A stretch of DNA of 64,000 nucleotides from Saprolegnia diclina VS20 (lineage: Eukaryota > Oomycota > Saprolegniomycetes > Saprolegniales > Saprolegniaceae), in NCBI RefSeq assembly GCF_000281045.1, contig NW_008246076.1, positions 171,569-235,568 on the forward strand. The letters are read 5' to 3'. Made by a program: the position numbers and the translations under genes. Under the pieces are notes generated by a model. That model did no database searches. It had not been told where the DNA came from and saw only the letters and a program-made list of their open reading frames with translations. How positions within the stretch are numbered: position 1 is the first letter of the stretch; every line of letters begins with the position of its first letter. Positions 52,833 to 63,884 of this stretch are shown here, piece after piece.

Positions 52833-54791
52833 CTACTTCTTGGCCCGTTTGGTGGCGGGGGCCTTGGACCCAGCGCCGCCCTTGGCTTTGGCACCGCGGC
52901 CGCGCGCGGTGGGCGTCACCCGCTCGGGCTTTTCGGGAATTGAAGCCGCAAATTCGAGCGCAAATGCATGGTTCCAGCCACCAAAGAGCTTCTTGATCGT
53001 CGGGAGCTTGGGCACCTTGGCGGGTGTTGCGTCCTTCTCGGACGTCTTGCCGCGCCCGAGCTGGCCGCGGTCGTTCTTGCCCCACGTAAAAACGTCGCCG
53101 GCCGCGTTGAGCGCCATCGAGTGGTTCTCGCCTAACGTTCCGCGGTCAAGTTGATACATTGATAGTCGACGAGGGTGTACCGCAGACAACGCTCGTCCAC
53201 GCCTGGCCCGCGAGCGCCGGGATCTCGGTCGGCAGCGACAGAATACGCAGCTTCTCGTTCTCGCTGTTGTCATCTATGTCGTCGGTACCGAGCTGGCCGT
53301 ATTCGTTGTTGCCCATGCCCAGGACGCGCTGGTCGCTCGTCACGAGGAGCGTGTGGTTGCCGCCGCACGCCACGAGCGCGATCGACGTCGTCAGCAGCGC
53401 CTGCGCCAGTCGATATGACATCGGTTGAAGCGAGGTCGCACAGGTACCTCGACGCCAAACGGGCGGGGCACGCGGAACTGCTGGCGGAAGAAGCGCGACT
53501 GGCCCTGCGGCGGCGGAGGCTTGGCGTGGCCCAGCTGCCCGTACTCGCCAAAGCCCCACGTCCAAAGACCCGGTGTGCTACATCGCGTCGCTGGTCGTGG
53601 GCTCAATTAGCCGCGAACGTACTGTTTCAGGACGACAGCGCCGTGGGCATTGCCGAGCGAGAGCTGCGCAATGTCGCGGCCCAAGTTGAAGGTCGTCGGG
53701 ATCTCGGGCGTCCACGGTTGCTTCTACAACCGCGCGCCTGCATAAGACATTGCAGCATGAAGCCAAGTACCTCGGTCGTTGCGGGCCCCTTGGGGTTGAG
53801 GTACTGCGGCACCCACTGGTTCTTGCCCGAGCCGTCGGCGAGCTGGCCGTTGGCGTTGCCGCCCATCGACATGAAGACACCGGGCAGCTCCCGATGAAAG
53901 TAGTCGTCTTCTTTCGCGACGCCTGACGTCATGACGACAAAGTCCGTACCGCAGCGCGCTACCAGCTTGTTAGACGAGGCAATGAGAGATCAACGAAGCG
54001 CACCCAAGACGGCCGGGATCTCCTTCTCGCGGAGCGCCGAGATCTTCTTGGGGAGCTTCTTGTTCTTGTTTTCTTGGTGGCCGAGCTGCCCGAGCTCGCC
54101 ATTGCCCCACGAGTACACGTGGCCGTGCTTGGTGACGACGAGGGCAAAGTCCTTGCCGCACTGGACCATCTCGAGGCTAGACCAAAATGAGTGGTCGTCG
54201 TGCGTTTGGCAGTATCTCACCGGCCCTCGACGGCGGGACGCTTCTCGTCTTCGAGCACTTCAATCTAATGATGCATAAGAGCGATGGAGGATCGTAGCCT
54301 GCGTGTACCTTGCGAAAGTCGACGAGCTTTTCGTGGACCACATCGTTGTGGCCGAGCTGGCCGCTGACGCCCGTGCCCACCGAGTACGCGTCGCCTTCGT
54401 TTGCGAGCACGACCGTAAAGTTCTCGCCGCAGGCCACGTCGCGCACCGAGATGCCGGCGAGGCTCGTGACCAGCGTCGGCGTCGCCTGCAGGAGCAAGTC
54501 GCGGTCGCCGAGGCCGAGCTGGCCGTCTTCGTTGTCGCCCCATGCAAAGATGCGTGAGAGCGGCTTGCCCTTCGGCGCAGGGATGTGGCCGGCGCAGAAC
54601 TTGCAGAACCAGTCGCCGTCAGGGACAGCGAATTTCTTGTTGAAGTTGTTGCGCGGCTTTTCCTGGCAGCAGACGCAGCCATGATGGCAAAAGGTGTGGA
54701 AGGGCGCGTCGCAGCCATCGCAGAGCACGAGGAACTCTTCGTCGTCGGTCTTGCCGCAGACGCGGCAGGGCGCGTCCTCGTCCGTGCTCAT
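52833..54791 (-). CDS. PHD finger plus RCC1-repeat protein
   Basis: Eight exons: 54791-54309, 54264-54221, 54176-54004, 53958-53771, 53723-53623, 53577-53448, 53400-53181, 53131-52833 (545 aa). The N-terminus is a PHD-type zinc finger: CRVC, CDGC, HTFCHHGC, WFCKFC. RCC1 propeller repeats follow (FAWGDNEDGQLGLGD, YSVGTGVSGQLGH, YSWGNGELGQLGH, SMGGNANGQLADG, WTWGFGEYGQLGH, GMGNNEYGQLGTD, FTWGKNDRGQLGR), about seven. The C-terminus is Lys/Arg/Ala/Gly-rich (GRGAKAKGGAGSK; KRAKK), likely nuclear-targeting and DNA-contacting. The combination suggests a chromatin reader that binds modified histone tails and nucleosomes. ATCCGGAT lies 77-84 bp upstream. Confidence 0.92.
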
Positions 54792-54858
54792 GCTGCTGCT
54801 GCCTCCTGCTTGCTGCCGCCCAATACAAACTGGGGCCGAAACGGACCCGGCTTTACGA

Positions 54859-54875
54859 CCGGATATGATCCGGAT
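54859..54875. promoter_or_regulatory. CCGGATA plus ATCCGGAT upstream of the PHD-RCC1 gene
   Basis: CCGGATA at 54859-54865 and ATCCGGAT at 54868-54875, 68-84 bp upstream of the start codon at 54791 (minus strand). Confidence 0.5.
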
Positions 54876-56223
54876 GACACCCACCGCGCCACGAGATGTG
54901 GATGCGAGAAGTCGTCGACTCGAGCGACAGACGCCCGTTGTGCTTGCTTCGGGGGCGACCGACCCACCATATCCATTCGAGGCGAACCACGTCTTGGTGT
55001 CCAGCGACTCTCACTGCCAGCTGCAGGCTGCTACGCGAGGAACCGCCCCTCGACTGCTACGTTAGCCATAAGGGACTTGCTACACGCCTCTAGTTGGCAA
55101 CAACTAGTTGGCCACTAGTTAGCTAGGTTGTTATGTTGTTGCGCGAGTGCTGCTGGAGCTACGTACGAAGTACTAATATGGACCTAACGCACAAGATTTT
55201 GCTTTCTAAGAGCTTAGTTATTTATTTAAATTTGTGCGGAAGACGACGACCAGATCGAGACCGCTCTGCATCGCTCTGATGCACTGGGTTAAACGCAATG
55301 TCATCTTGCTGGTTCACTTGCAAGCGTTTTGGAAAGCGCGCGGGAAACCTACGAAAAGCGCGTTCTCGCAGCTCCGGCTGCCACGTATGGCCGCACGTAT
55401 CCGGATGCACCGCATACAACCGGAGAGATCGATGGCCAGCACAGGTGGAAACATGTACAAAGTCTCTTCTGTACGGCAAGCAACAAAGGAGGAGCGATAC
55501 TATCGCTGCCATAGATCGACGAGCCGCCGTGGTTGGTGGTGCGGCGTGGAAGAAGCTTGTGCAACAGGATCCAGTATGGGATGTTTAACCTTCTGCGCAT
55601 GCCATCAGAGTAGCAATGCTAATGCAATGACAGTAGCAAGGAGCGACTGCGCTGAGCTGCGATCGTGGGCAAATGGGACTTTCTACTGTGAGGTCCATCG
55701 GATGTACTAGTACCGGGTTGGACGTCTCGAACGGTGAGAGACGCACTTCTTCGCACCTGGGACAAGTTCCTTGCTACCATGTACAGCATTGCACTGGGTC
55801 ATCTTCGCAGCCTTGGCGCTAAGCTCGCGTTTTAGTTGCCGTAAATTTGATGCGAAAATACCGTTGTCCCGCCGGCTAACGATGGCTGTCGAAGATCTGG
55901 CAATTCTAGAAGATTCAGGCTGCAGTTTCGGGCCCCCGTCCGGGGACCCCTCTCGCGACTATGACGTGCTTGACCCACGAGCGTATTAGCTGCACTAGTC
56001 TCAATAGACGTGGCATGGAACTCATAGCGCCGCTCCAATTCTAAGGACGCACACCTCGCTGCGCTGTGATTAATGTGCAGGGTCCTTGCATTTGTTGGAT
56101 AGATTTGGTGGTACCCCAAATTAAGTTTGAGGTACCCCACCTATTGCTCAGTAAAGTGCGACCACGGTTCCACCCAATCCGTGGTCATCATTTGATTCGT
56201 GTGAAGCCAAGGACGAGGAGGAG
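54876..56223. other. Intergenic region with CTAGTTG palindromic repeats
   Basis: About 1.35 kb between divergent genes. At 55088-55130 the sequence CTAGTTGGCAACAACTAGTTGGCCACTAG has three partly palindromic CTAGTT units. A further ATCCGGAT copy is at 55399-55406, near no called gene. Near 56110-56140 GGTACCCC occurs twice, 22 bp apart. Frames at 55234-55710 (+) and 55512-55222 (-) are open but unrecognised. Confidence 0.45.
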
Positions 56224-57644
56224 ATGATGCTGCCTGCCGCTGCGCGTCGCGCCGCCCCGCGCCTGCTGGGCCTGAAGCACGGACTGCCGCCGATGCACCT
56301 GCTGCCGTCGATGCACTTTCACAGCTCGACGCCGCTGGCGAAGCGCGACTTTTACGAGGTCCTCGGCGTCGGCGCCGGCGCGTCCAAGAACGACATCAAG
56401 AAAAAGTACTACGAGCTCGCCAAGAAGTTCCACCCGGACACGAACAAGGACGACCCGAACGCGGCCAAAAAGTTCGCCGAGGCCACCGAGGCCTGGGAGG
56501 TGCTGGGCGACGACGACAAGCGCCAAAAGTACGATACGTTTGGCCATGCGGGCGTCGACCCGAACGCCGGTGGCGGCGACGGCTTCCACGGCGGCGGCTT
56601 TGAAGACATCTTTGCGTCCATGTTTGGCCACCAGGCTGGCGGTCGCCGCAGCGGTCGTCCGCAGCCGCAGCGTGGCGCGGACGTCCAAGTCAACGTCCAC
56701 GTCTCGTTCATGGAGGCGGTCAATGGCACGACGCGCGACCTGAACCTCAACACGGACGTGACCTGCGACCCGTGCGACGGCAGCGGCGCCAAGCCCGGCA
56801 CGAGCAAGCGCAAGTGCAAGAGCTGCGGCGGCTCCGGTGTCGAGATCCTCCAGCAAGGCTTCTTTGCCGTCGAGCAGCCCTGCCGTCGGTGCCGGGGCGA
56901 AGGTAAGCACCACTCGATGCGTGGACACAGTGTCTTATATACCGAGTAGGCTTTATCATTGAGACGCCGTGCACGAGCTGCCGCGGCCGTGGCAAGGTCA
57001 AGAAGGCGCGCACGGTCGAAGTCAAGATCCCGGAAGGCGTCGACAATGGCATGAACCTCCGCCTCGCGCACCAGGGCGAAGCCGGCAGCAAGGGTGCGTC
57101 GATTATATGACGCTGTGAACCTCACACGCGCGCGTAGGCGGGCCGTCGGGGCATCTCTACGTGTCGATCTCGGTCGCAGGCGACCCGTTCTTCAAGCGCA
57201 GCAAGACAGACGTGCACTGCGAAGTCCCCATCTCGGTTGCGCAGGCCATTCTTGGCAGCTCGATCGTCGTGCCGACGCTGACGGGCCAGGTCGAAATGAC
57301 GGTAGGCCATCGCCGGTCGAGACCTCTTATGTATGGACATGGCGCAGATTCCCAAGGGGACACAGTCGGGCACGACGCTCAAGATGCGCGGCAAGGGCAT
57401 CAAGGAGCTCAACTCGTCGCGCCGCGGGTCGCAGCTCGTGACGATGAACGTGCACATCCCGGACACGTTGTCGGCGCGTCAGAAGGAGCTCATGGAAGAG
57501 TTCGCCAAGGAAGAGCAGCTGCGTGGCGAGGCCGGCGAGTCGTCGTGCAAGACGCACTCATTTGCCGAGACGGTGCAGAAGACCGTCGATCGCATCAAGG
57601 CGTTCCTCAAGCCCAAGGAAGCCAAGCAGGACGAGACGGCGTGA
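56224..57644 (+). CDS. Type I DnaJ/Hsp40 co-chaperone, probably mitochondrial
   Basis: Four exons: 56224-56902, 56950-57093, 57138-57301, 57348-57644, 427 aa. An Arg-rich, acid-free N-terminus ([18 protein letters not shown], about 35 residues) fits a mitochondrial presequence. The J domain starts at [10 protein letters not shown] and keeps the HPD motif ([11 protein letters not shown]) that stimulates Hsp70 ATPase. A Gly/Phe linker ([15 protein letters not shown]) is followed by the zinc-binding region with four CxxCxGxG motifs: [24 protein letters not shown] and CTSCRGRG. The C-terminal substrate domains follow ([30 protein letters not shown]). This is the layout of bacterial DnaJ and yeast Mdj1. 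Confidence 0.95.
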
Positions 57645-57688
57645 GCTGCAGTAGTATCGTATACTGGATGCATGTTAACATAGACCGA

Positions 57689-58103
57689 TTACAAGAGAAA
57701 GACATCGTCTTTCGGGCGCTCAAAGACGCGCGTCTTCTTGCCCGGCATGTCGAGGAGCTCGTGGATCTTGGCCGTGCACTGCTTAAAGTCCTCGCTCTTC
57801 TCCCACGCCTCGTAGTCACGACGGCTCCGCCACTACAGCCGTGGCCTCAGTGCACAGCCAAGATGTCATCGCAGCGTACCTCAGACATGACGATGTACTT
57901 GTGGTGGTCGTCCATGTCGCTCATGGTCTCGACCGAGATGAGGCCCGGCTGCCGACGCACCGTCGCCTTGACCTATGCGTTCGCATGAGGCCTCGCTGCC
58001 ATCGCCGAGCGCGTACCCGCTCCATCATGCGGTGGACGGTCGGCTCGAAGCCGCGGCTCATGATGCGCTCCGTGAGCACGCGGACGGGACCCGAGGTGAC
58101 CAT
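57689..58103 (-). CDS. Small ABM (antibiotic biosynthesis monooxygenase)-like domain protein
   Basis: Three exons: 58103-58017, 57972-57880, 57832-57689, 107 aa; an in-frame ATG at 58148 would give 122 aa. The ferredoxin-like dimeric alpha/beta-barrel signature is visible: RMMERVKATVRRQPGLISVETM, YIVMSEWRSRRDYEAWEKSEDFKQ. Such domains act as small monooxygenases, haem-degrading enzymes or simply dimeric stress proteins; no catalytic assignment is made. The gene ends 45 bp from the DnaJ stop (convergent). ATCCGGAT lies about 70 bp upstream. Confidence 0.8.
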
Positions 58104-58171
58104 GGTGACTGCTACGTGGGGCTGCAAAGGCAAAAGCGGTTCTGGCAACTGCCGGTATCTTCCACCAAATT

Positions 58172-58179
58172 ATCCGGAT
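58172..58179. promoter_or_regulatory. ATCCGGAT motif upstream of the ABM-domain gene
   Basis: Perfect octamer within AATTATCCGGATCAATC, 69-76 bp from the minus-strand start at 58103. Confidence 0.5.
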
Positions 58180-59523
58180 CAATCAGTTGATTGCCGAACC
58201 ACTTCTGCTCCATCCGCAGACGACAGCAGCGCAAGCGGGTCAGAATTCGACCTTGCGCAAGCACAGATGCTTCTATTAGGAGAGTTGCGTCAAATTCCAT
58301 TGCTGTCCCTCGATGCAGCGCCTGGTATCCGACCGGTCGACTTCTAGTCGGCAATAAAGTGGTCTAGTTGAAGTTGGAGCGATTGCGCAATCGTTTGGGA
58401 ACGCTATAGCCTTCTGCGTGCAACGACGCAGCCAGGAAGGCAGGTTGTCTGGTTGTTTACCGAGAATAAGTTTACTAGTGCTGACAAAGCAAAGTGCCGG
58501 AGCCGCGCAGTGCCATGCGAGGCGGCAGCATGGCGCTTGACGAAGCTCGCCGAACAAGTAGCGACGGTTGCGATGTGAAGGTTTGGTGTGGATGGTCGTC
58601 TTGTCATCAAAGGCTGGTTTCGACGCTGGAGAAAGCATCGGAAAAGACACTAGGCGCTCTGTCAAATGCAGCAGTGATAAAGGTCGTCAGCAACCGCGAG
58701 TGGGGTGCAGTGTGTGCGTGTTGTGCTACTGCAGCGACAGCCTGCTCGAGCGACGTGTTGGCTACGACTCCCGCAGCCCATTCGGCGGCACTACGTGTGA
58801 TGGTACACCTACTAGCTATATCGTACTATAGTTGTGCTAGTTGTGCCAGCCCCCCAATGCCAAGGAAGGACCGTCGCTCACCAAGTTTCTTTTCTAAATG
58901 CGCTCTCGTGCTGCCACGTAATTGCGCAAGAGTGATGGTGCCATGAAGGCGGACCCGAAAGCTGAGTCGCGACAGGCAAGGTGAACAGGCGATGCACTAC
59001 ACTGTGATGACCAAGCTCTCGCGCACGAGGACTACAGACCTATAGCGTTTGCCATTCTCTCGCCTCGGACGTTTACACTAGAGATGTGGCTGGCCACATC
59101 CCTTTAGCATCTGGTCCCGATTCAAGTTCCAAATTTCAGATTCTAGATTGCGATGTGGCGCGACCTAAGCCAGGTACTGGCACCAACGATCCTAAAAGAA
59201 GGCTCCTTGCACCGGGTTCAAGAACTGCCGAGAGCGTCAACGTCTGGACGAGTGTACGGTCGGCAGCCGCGGCCGGACGCGACATGCGCCTGCCATCCAT
59301 CCCAGCGAGGGCCGGAACGTGTCAATGAATGCTGTGAGCCACCTCTGGGTGTTTCTGAGGAGAGGCGTGCTCTGTTCGCAGCCGGTCGCCCTTCTTCCAG
59401 TTCTTCCACCCACGCTACGTCGCTCTCTCCATTCTTGAAGGTTGCTGCGGCTGCTAATGGGGTCGATGAGACCAGTTGCAACGCCGACACGACCATGTAA
59501 TACATAAGTTAGAGCCGCTACGA
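58180..59523. other. Intergenic region, no supported gene
   Basis: About 1.35 kb. Frames at 58494-58946 (+) and 58665-58276 (-) overlap each other and have no motifs. A GAAGTTCCAAATTTCAGATTCTAG stretch near 59123 resembles the TTTCAGAT repeats at 52.2 kb. Nothing is called. Confidence 0.45.
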
Positions 59524-60273
59524 CTACCGGCTGCGCATGCTCGGGAGGATGCGAATGGGCGCCGACGCGATCGGGTCGTGCGGTATCCGCGACGCGTTCA
59601 CAATCGCACGCGTCAGTGCAGCGACCCACGCCTTGCAGGCTGCTGGGCTTGGGCAGCGGAAGAGGACGGTCGCGCCATGTTCCGACGTCAGCTGGAGGCT
59701 TGCATCTCGCATGCGACAGACGACCGTGCGCGGCGTGAGCACCAAGCTCTGTGTGCGCGCGGCTGCGATGGGTTCGAAGCGGGGTGTCACAGGTACCCAC
59801 GCGACGCGGCCGCCTTCCAGAACGACGCGCACCTCCGTCGTTGATGCCCACCAGGATGTGGCGGGTAGCACGAGGATGCCCGTCTTGGCGGCCATTGGCG
59901 GACCTTGTCTGGCCATCGATGGGACGCGTTGCACCTCCTAATCGAAATGAGTGCCAGGTTGCAGTTGCCATCGCGTTGGGCGTCGTACCCGAGGTTCGCT
60001 GCGCGGGCACAGCATGCTCGGGTAGATGGCCGCGTGGAGCGTCATCTTGGCTGTGGGCTTGGAGGCTGGCAGCCCAGCTTGGTCGTCGAGCGCGCTGAGG
60101 TTGTAGAGACAGCCCGTCTTGCGCGAGAGGCGGAGCGGGCGCAATACCGGCGATGGCAGCGGAGACCGCGTGAGAAGCCGCTCCTTGAGGTCACCGCGCG
60201 CCTCGAGGTAGCTGTCGCGCGTCGGCGTGAGAGCGACAAAGTGGCCCCACTCGCCGTGCCCGCTGTGGCTCAT
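59524..60273 (-). CDS. PH-domain-like protein
   Basis: Two exons, 60273-59989 and 59937-59524 (51-nt intron), 232 aa. The ATG at 60273 (MSHSGHGEWGHF) is chosen; the frame is open to 60450 but the extra sequence is not protein-like. The second exon ends with strands and the C-terminal helix typical of a pleckstrin homology domain (LVLTPRTVVCRMRDASLQL, VLFRCPSPAACKAWVAALTRAI). The first exon carries earlier strands (KTGCLYNLSALDDQ) and could hold a second PH-like unit or linker. Likely a phosphoinositide- or protein-binding adaptor. Confidence 0.7.
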
Positions 60274-61023
60274 GCTGCTGTTGATTCGCAAACGAAATCT
60301 GCCGTGTGAGCGCTTCACGTCTCGATGTGACCAACGCTCGGCTGAGGCCAGTCGAGAGATGCGGCGCGTCTGCCATTGGCTCCGAGTCAAAGGTTGAAGC
60401 GGTGCTGCGCCAACTTCAAGTTGGGTCGACCATACAAATCCCGAGATCAATTCACTGCCAGCACAAGCAAGTGGTGTGACGCCGCGCCATGTGCCTCGAA
60501 AAAAGGGCTCACCCCCTCATTTATGATGGCCCGGTCCCTTTGTTTGCATGGTTCAAACAAGGTAAAAGTGATCGCATGGGCCGGGGGGTACCCATCAAAA
60601 CTCAAATGGATGCGTCGCCGGCCAGGCCCACAGCAACCATGCTGGCGCTGGCATCTCGCAGCGACTCAACCTGCGACTTTGGCAACCATCAACCTTGGCA
60701 ACAGACAGGCCTTCGTAACCATTATCGAGATGCGGAAATCAAAGGATGCGTCGCTAACAGGATGTGCGCATCGAAGTCGAGAGCTCGTGGCAAGACCGGC
60801 CGTCGTCCAACGGTCGCGCACCTGCGGCAAGGGGCACGCAGGGCAATCATACCTTGCGCACGCCACGGTTGGCTACTCACGAGCTTCGAAGATCGTAAAA
60901 TATAGAACGACTGTCGGAGATTGATAGCTACTCGTTCGAACCAGCGATTATGAAACCGAGTTTTGAAGCTGGCTGCGGACGCCAACAGATATTCCGTGCT
61001 CGATATCTTTAGCTACTTCTTGC
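60274..61023. other. Intergenic region between divergent genes
   Basis: About 750 bp holding the promoters of the PH-like gene (minus) and PPP2R3C (plus). Frames at 60376-60924 (+) and 60489-60905 (+) overlap out of frame and show no motifs. Confidence 0.5.
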
Positions 61024-62841
61024 ATGGCGACGACGCCGCTTCTCTTGGCGGTGACCATCTTGGCTCGATAATTACAGCACTCACCCACAGCTGCTAGACG
61101 CCCCGCTCTGGCTACGCGAATGTGTTTGATTCCTACAAGGCCCATCTGCTCAGCCAGAGCCTGAGCTGGCCGCAGCTCGAGCAACTCACGTACCTCGTCC
61201 ACGAGACGGCCTCGCACATGCCGGTCGAGGCCAAGCTCAATCAATGGACGCAAGACCAAGAAGGTGCAAGACGAATGCATTGCGGCATGCACATTTGGGC
61301 TGTTCCTAGAGGCCATGGAAGATCGCATGGAGCAGGACGAGCGCTTCGTACCGCCGCCGTCGTTTGAAGAAGTCCAGCTCATGAAGCAGTGGCTCGCGAT
61401 CCCGCGGCTCAACTATGACCAGTTCCGGTCGGTTGCGATGGCGTTGCGGCAGCCGGGGATCGAAGCGTATGCCACCGCGAGCGTCTTTCTGCAGTTTCCA
61501 CACGACGCCTTCGGGCGACTCAATGGTCTCGCGTGGGTGAACGTGGTGCGCGCGAGCTCGCTGGCGCTCCGTGCCCACGCCCTTCTCTCGTACTGTGACT
61601 TTGCATGTTTCAATGTATCAACCAAAGGTTGGACGTAGTGCCTACGACACGTCGGGCAAAGGGGTCTTGTTGGAAAACAATATTGTCGATCTAGTCACAG
61701 ACTGGGCAGCAAGCGTGCCCTGGCGCACGCCTCTCGAGGCATGCAAATGTCGTGACTGGCATATTCTCACGATTTTACGGGCAAATAGGAGACTTTTCGG
61801 TCGTATTTCGTGCTCATTGTCGCGCGCATGCTCTGGCTCGCGTTGGTGCCGCACCTCACAGGTACATTTGCGTATCGTATATATTCTTTAGATTGTCATA
61901 TTGTCTTGTGGCGATGGCCTCACGGACTTGTAGGAAAAGTTGTGATTGAGCGGGCGCGGGCTCATCCCTACTGCCACGCACTGGTCAACTTGCAGACGGT
62001 CGAGTATCACAGCTCGAACGAATATGGGGCCAACCCGCTGACGCTCGAGGCAGCGACAAAGCTCCACCGCCAGTACATGCAGCTGGACACGGACAAGAAC
62101 GGGCTGCTCTCAAAAACAGAATTCCTCAATTATGGTACAAATGAGATCTTATATCACGAAATTTGAACATGAATGAAATAGGAAGAAAAAAGGCGTTTGT
62201 GCCCAACGACTCGTCTCGCCCGACACACGAGCTCACGCGTCAGTTTGTCGACCGCGTCTTTGAGGTCGTCCGCACGTACGACGGCGAGCTGGTGCGTCCG
62301 CTGCAAACACTGGAATGTGTCCAAACAGTGTTTTTACAGGATTATAAATCGTTTTTGGATCTCAATTTGCGCATCCAAGACGGTGTGTCCAAAGGCGCGC
62401 TGCAGGTAGACCATATATCTGGATCTGTCATGAGACGGGGTGCTCGTAGATGTACTGGCGCGTCCTTGACCTCCACGACGTTGGCTACCTTGACGGTGCT
62501 GTCGTCGAATTTTTTCTGCAAGGCATTGCAACCAAGGTGATGGCTGCTATGGGGTCGGCCCTCGACACGCGTGTGCTTCGGGTATGAGTTGCATTTGGTT
62601 GCATTTCCAAATGGTATAGTCTGACATGTCAATCGGCAGAGCGAGCTCTTTGACATGCTCCAACCCAAGCACCCGCTGCACATCACTCTCGACGACATTC
62701 TGTCGAGTCTGTACGGCCACACATTTGTGCGGTACGATGGACTACTTACGAAACGTGGTGGTGTTAATGTCGTTTTTTGGCTAACGTAGTGTCTTGACCG
62801 ACTACGAAAGTTATTTGGACTACGAACGCCACGCCAAATAA
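61024..62841 (+). CDS. PPP2R3C: PP2A regulatory subunit B'' gamma (PPP2R3C / TON2-FASS type)
   Basis: Eleven exons: 61024-61050, 61098-61189, 61236-61589, 61639-61714, 61789-61861, 61934-62134, 62182-62291, 62340-62405, 62450-62581, 62640-62731, 62790-62841 (424 aa). The first (27 nt) and fourth/fifth exon borders are least certain. Family matches are strong: YATASVFLQFPHDAFGRLN, SAYDTSGKGVLLENNIVDL, TGKVVIERARAHPY, YMQLDTDKNGLLSKTEF (EF-hand loop), FVDRVFEVVRTYDGEL, DYKSFLDLNLRIQD, LDLHDVGYLDGAVVEFFLQ, ELFDMLQPKHPLHITLDDIL and VLTDYESYLDYE. In animals and plants this subunit directs PP2A to centrosomes or cortical microtubule arrays. Its 3' end is 30 bp from the convergent neighbour. Confidence 0.93.
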
Positions 62842-62871
62842 ATGTATCGTATTCCTTCGCGACGATGCGTC

Positions 62872-63531
62872 TTATCGACGGCTCGAAAAGTGGCAGAGAC
62901 TACAGCCGACAAACACAAGACCGTACAGCACCAGTGCCGCCCCAACCGTTTGCAGCGTGTCGCCATTTTGAAGCCACCTATGACGCAGCGTCGCGAGGTC
63001 CCCATAGTGGAGAAAGTGCCGAGGGGGCACTAGCGCCGGGTCGTTCGACGCTACCATCGCCCATCCAAGCGTCTTCTCACCCGCTGCGTCACACAGGGGC
63101 ACGGACTCGAGCAGCCACACGCACGACACCAAAGCGCTCTGAGCAATCGCGGCTTCGACCGTCTGGTGCCCAGGAATGGGGGCCGTACTCTCCTCGTTCG
63201 TCGTCTTAGCCTGGTCGCAGTTGCAACGGAGGAGGTCCGGGTCCGTCACGAGGATGCGATGACCACTTGCTGTGACGATGACCAGCTCGTCGGCTCGGCT
63301 GGCATCACTCTCGCTGCGCTTGGCGACACGGCCCGAGAACTGCACGTCGTACGCCACTCGGCCCGGTGTCTCGGGCTGGAGCGGCAATGCCTCGATCGAA
63401 GCAACGGTCTGCAGCGCGTCGCTTAGGCGGACAAGCTGCGCGCGTTTGGCATAGGCCACGTGGCCCAAGTAGACACAATGGCCGCCCAAGTAGAGAAGCG
63501 GAAGGGTCGTGACCAGTGCGCTCGGTCGCAT
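62872..63531 (-). CDS. Two-helix membrane protein, MUL1/GIDE-like topology
   Basis: A single exon, 219 aa from the ATG at 63531 (upstream in-frame ATG at 63606). Two hydrophobic segments bracket a ~170-residue soluble domain: LVTTLPLLYLGGHCVYLG near the N-terminus and TVGAALVLYGLVFVGCSL near the C-terminus. The soluble part has beta-rich segments (ADELVIVTASGHRILVTDPD). This is the layout of the membrane part of MUL1-type mitochondrial ubiquitin ligases, but no RING finger follows, and the similarity is weak. The gene at 63885 on the other strand begins in a similar way. Confidence 0.65.
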   Translation of the reverse strand: MRPSALVTTLPLLYLGGHCVYLGHVAYAKRAQLVRLSDALQTVASIEALPLQPETPGRVAYDVQFSGRVAKRSESDASRADELVIVTASGHRILVTDPDLLRCNCDQAKTTNEESTAPIPGHQTVEAAIAQSALVSCVWLLESVPLCDAAGEKTLGWAMVASNDPALVPPRHFLHYGDLATLRHRWLQNGDTLQTVGAALVLYGLVFVGCSLCHFSSRR

Positions 63532-63884
63532 GTCGTTGGGATGTTGAAATTTGAAAATGCATGGCGCGAGTGTTGACGAACCGTGGGATCCCAAAGAAAA
63601 ATACATGTTTTAAACATATTTCTTATTCCATTGGGTATCGAGTCCGGTGCAGCAAAACTCGACCAGCACAAACAGAGGATCGTGCATGTCCCATCAACAA
63701 TCAACGACGCGTCTTCCTTCATGATCATGCCGACGAGTTGTTGGTGGTGCCAGGTTGCGACCCCAACGGCCGGTCGAGAACGTTGGTCGTGCCGCTGCAT
63801 TCCCATTGGTTGCTTCGATATTTTTGCTCGCGGCTGATTGGCGCATTCGAGAAAGGCCGTCTTCGTCGCCACATTTCAATTTGT
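63532..63884. other. Bidirectional spacer
   Basis: About 350 bp between divergent starts at 63531 (minus) and 63885 (plus); must contain both promoters. No ATCCGGAT seen. Confidence 0.5.

Noticed and set aside
55088-55130. CTAGTTG palindromic units as a transposon end
   Set aside because: No second end, target duplication or transposase-like coding region was found nearby.
56188-57125. Minus-strand frames over the DnaJ gene (246 and 238 codons)
   Set aside because: Antisense to J-domain and zinc-finger exons with unmistakable motifs.
58494-58946. 150-codon plus-strand frame, Ala/Cys-rich
   Set aside because: No motif, overlaps another open frame on the other strand, no splice or promoter evidence.
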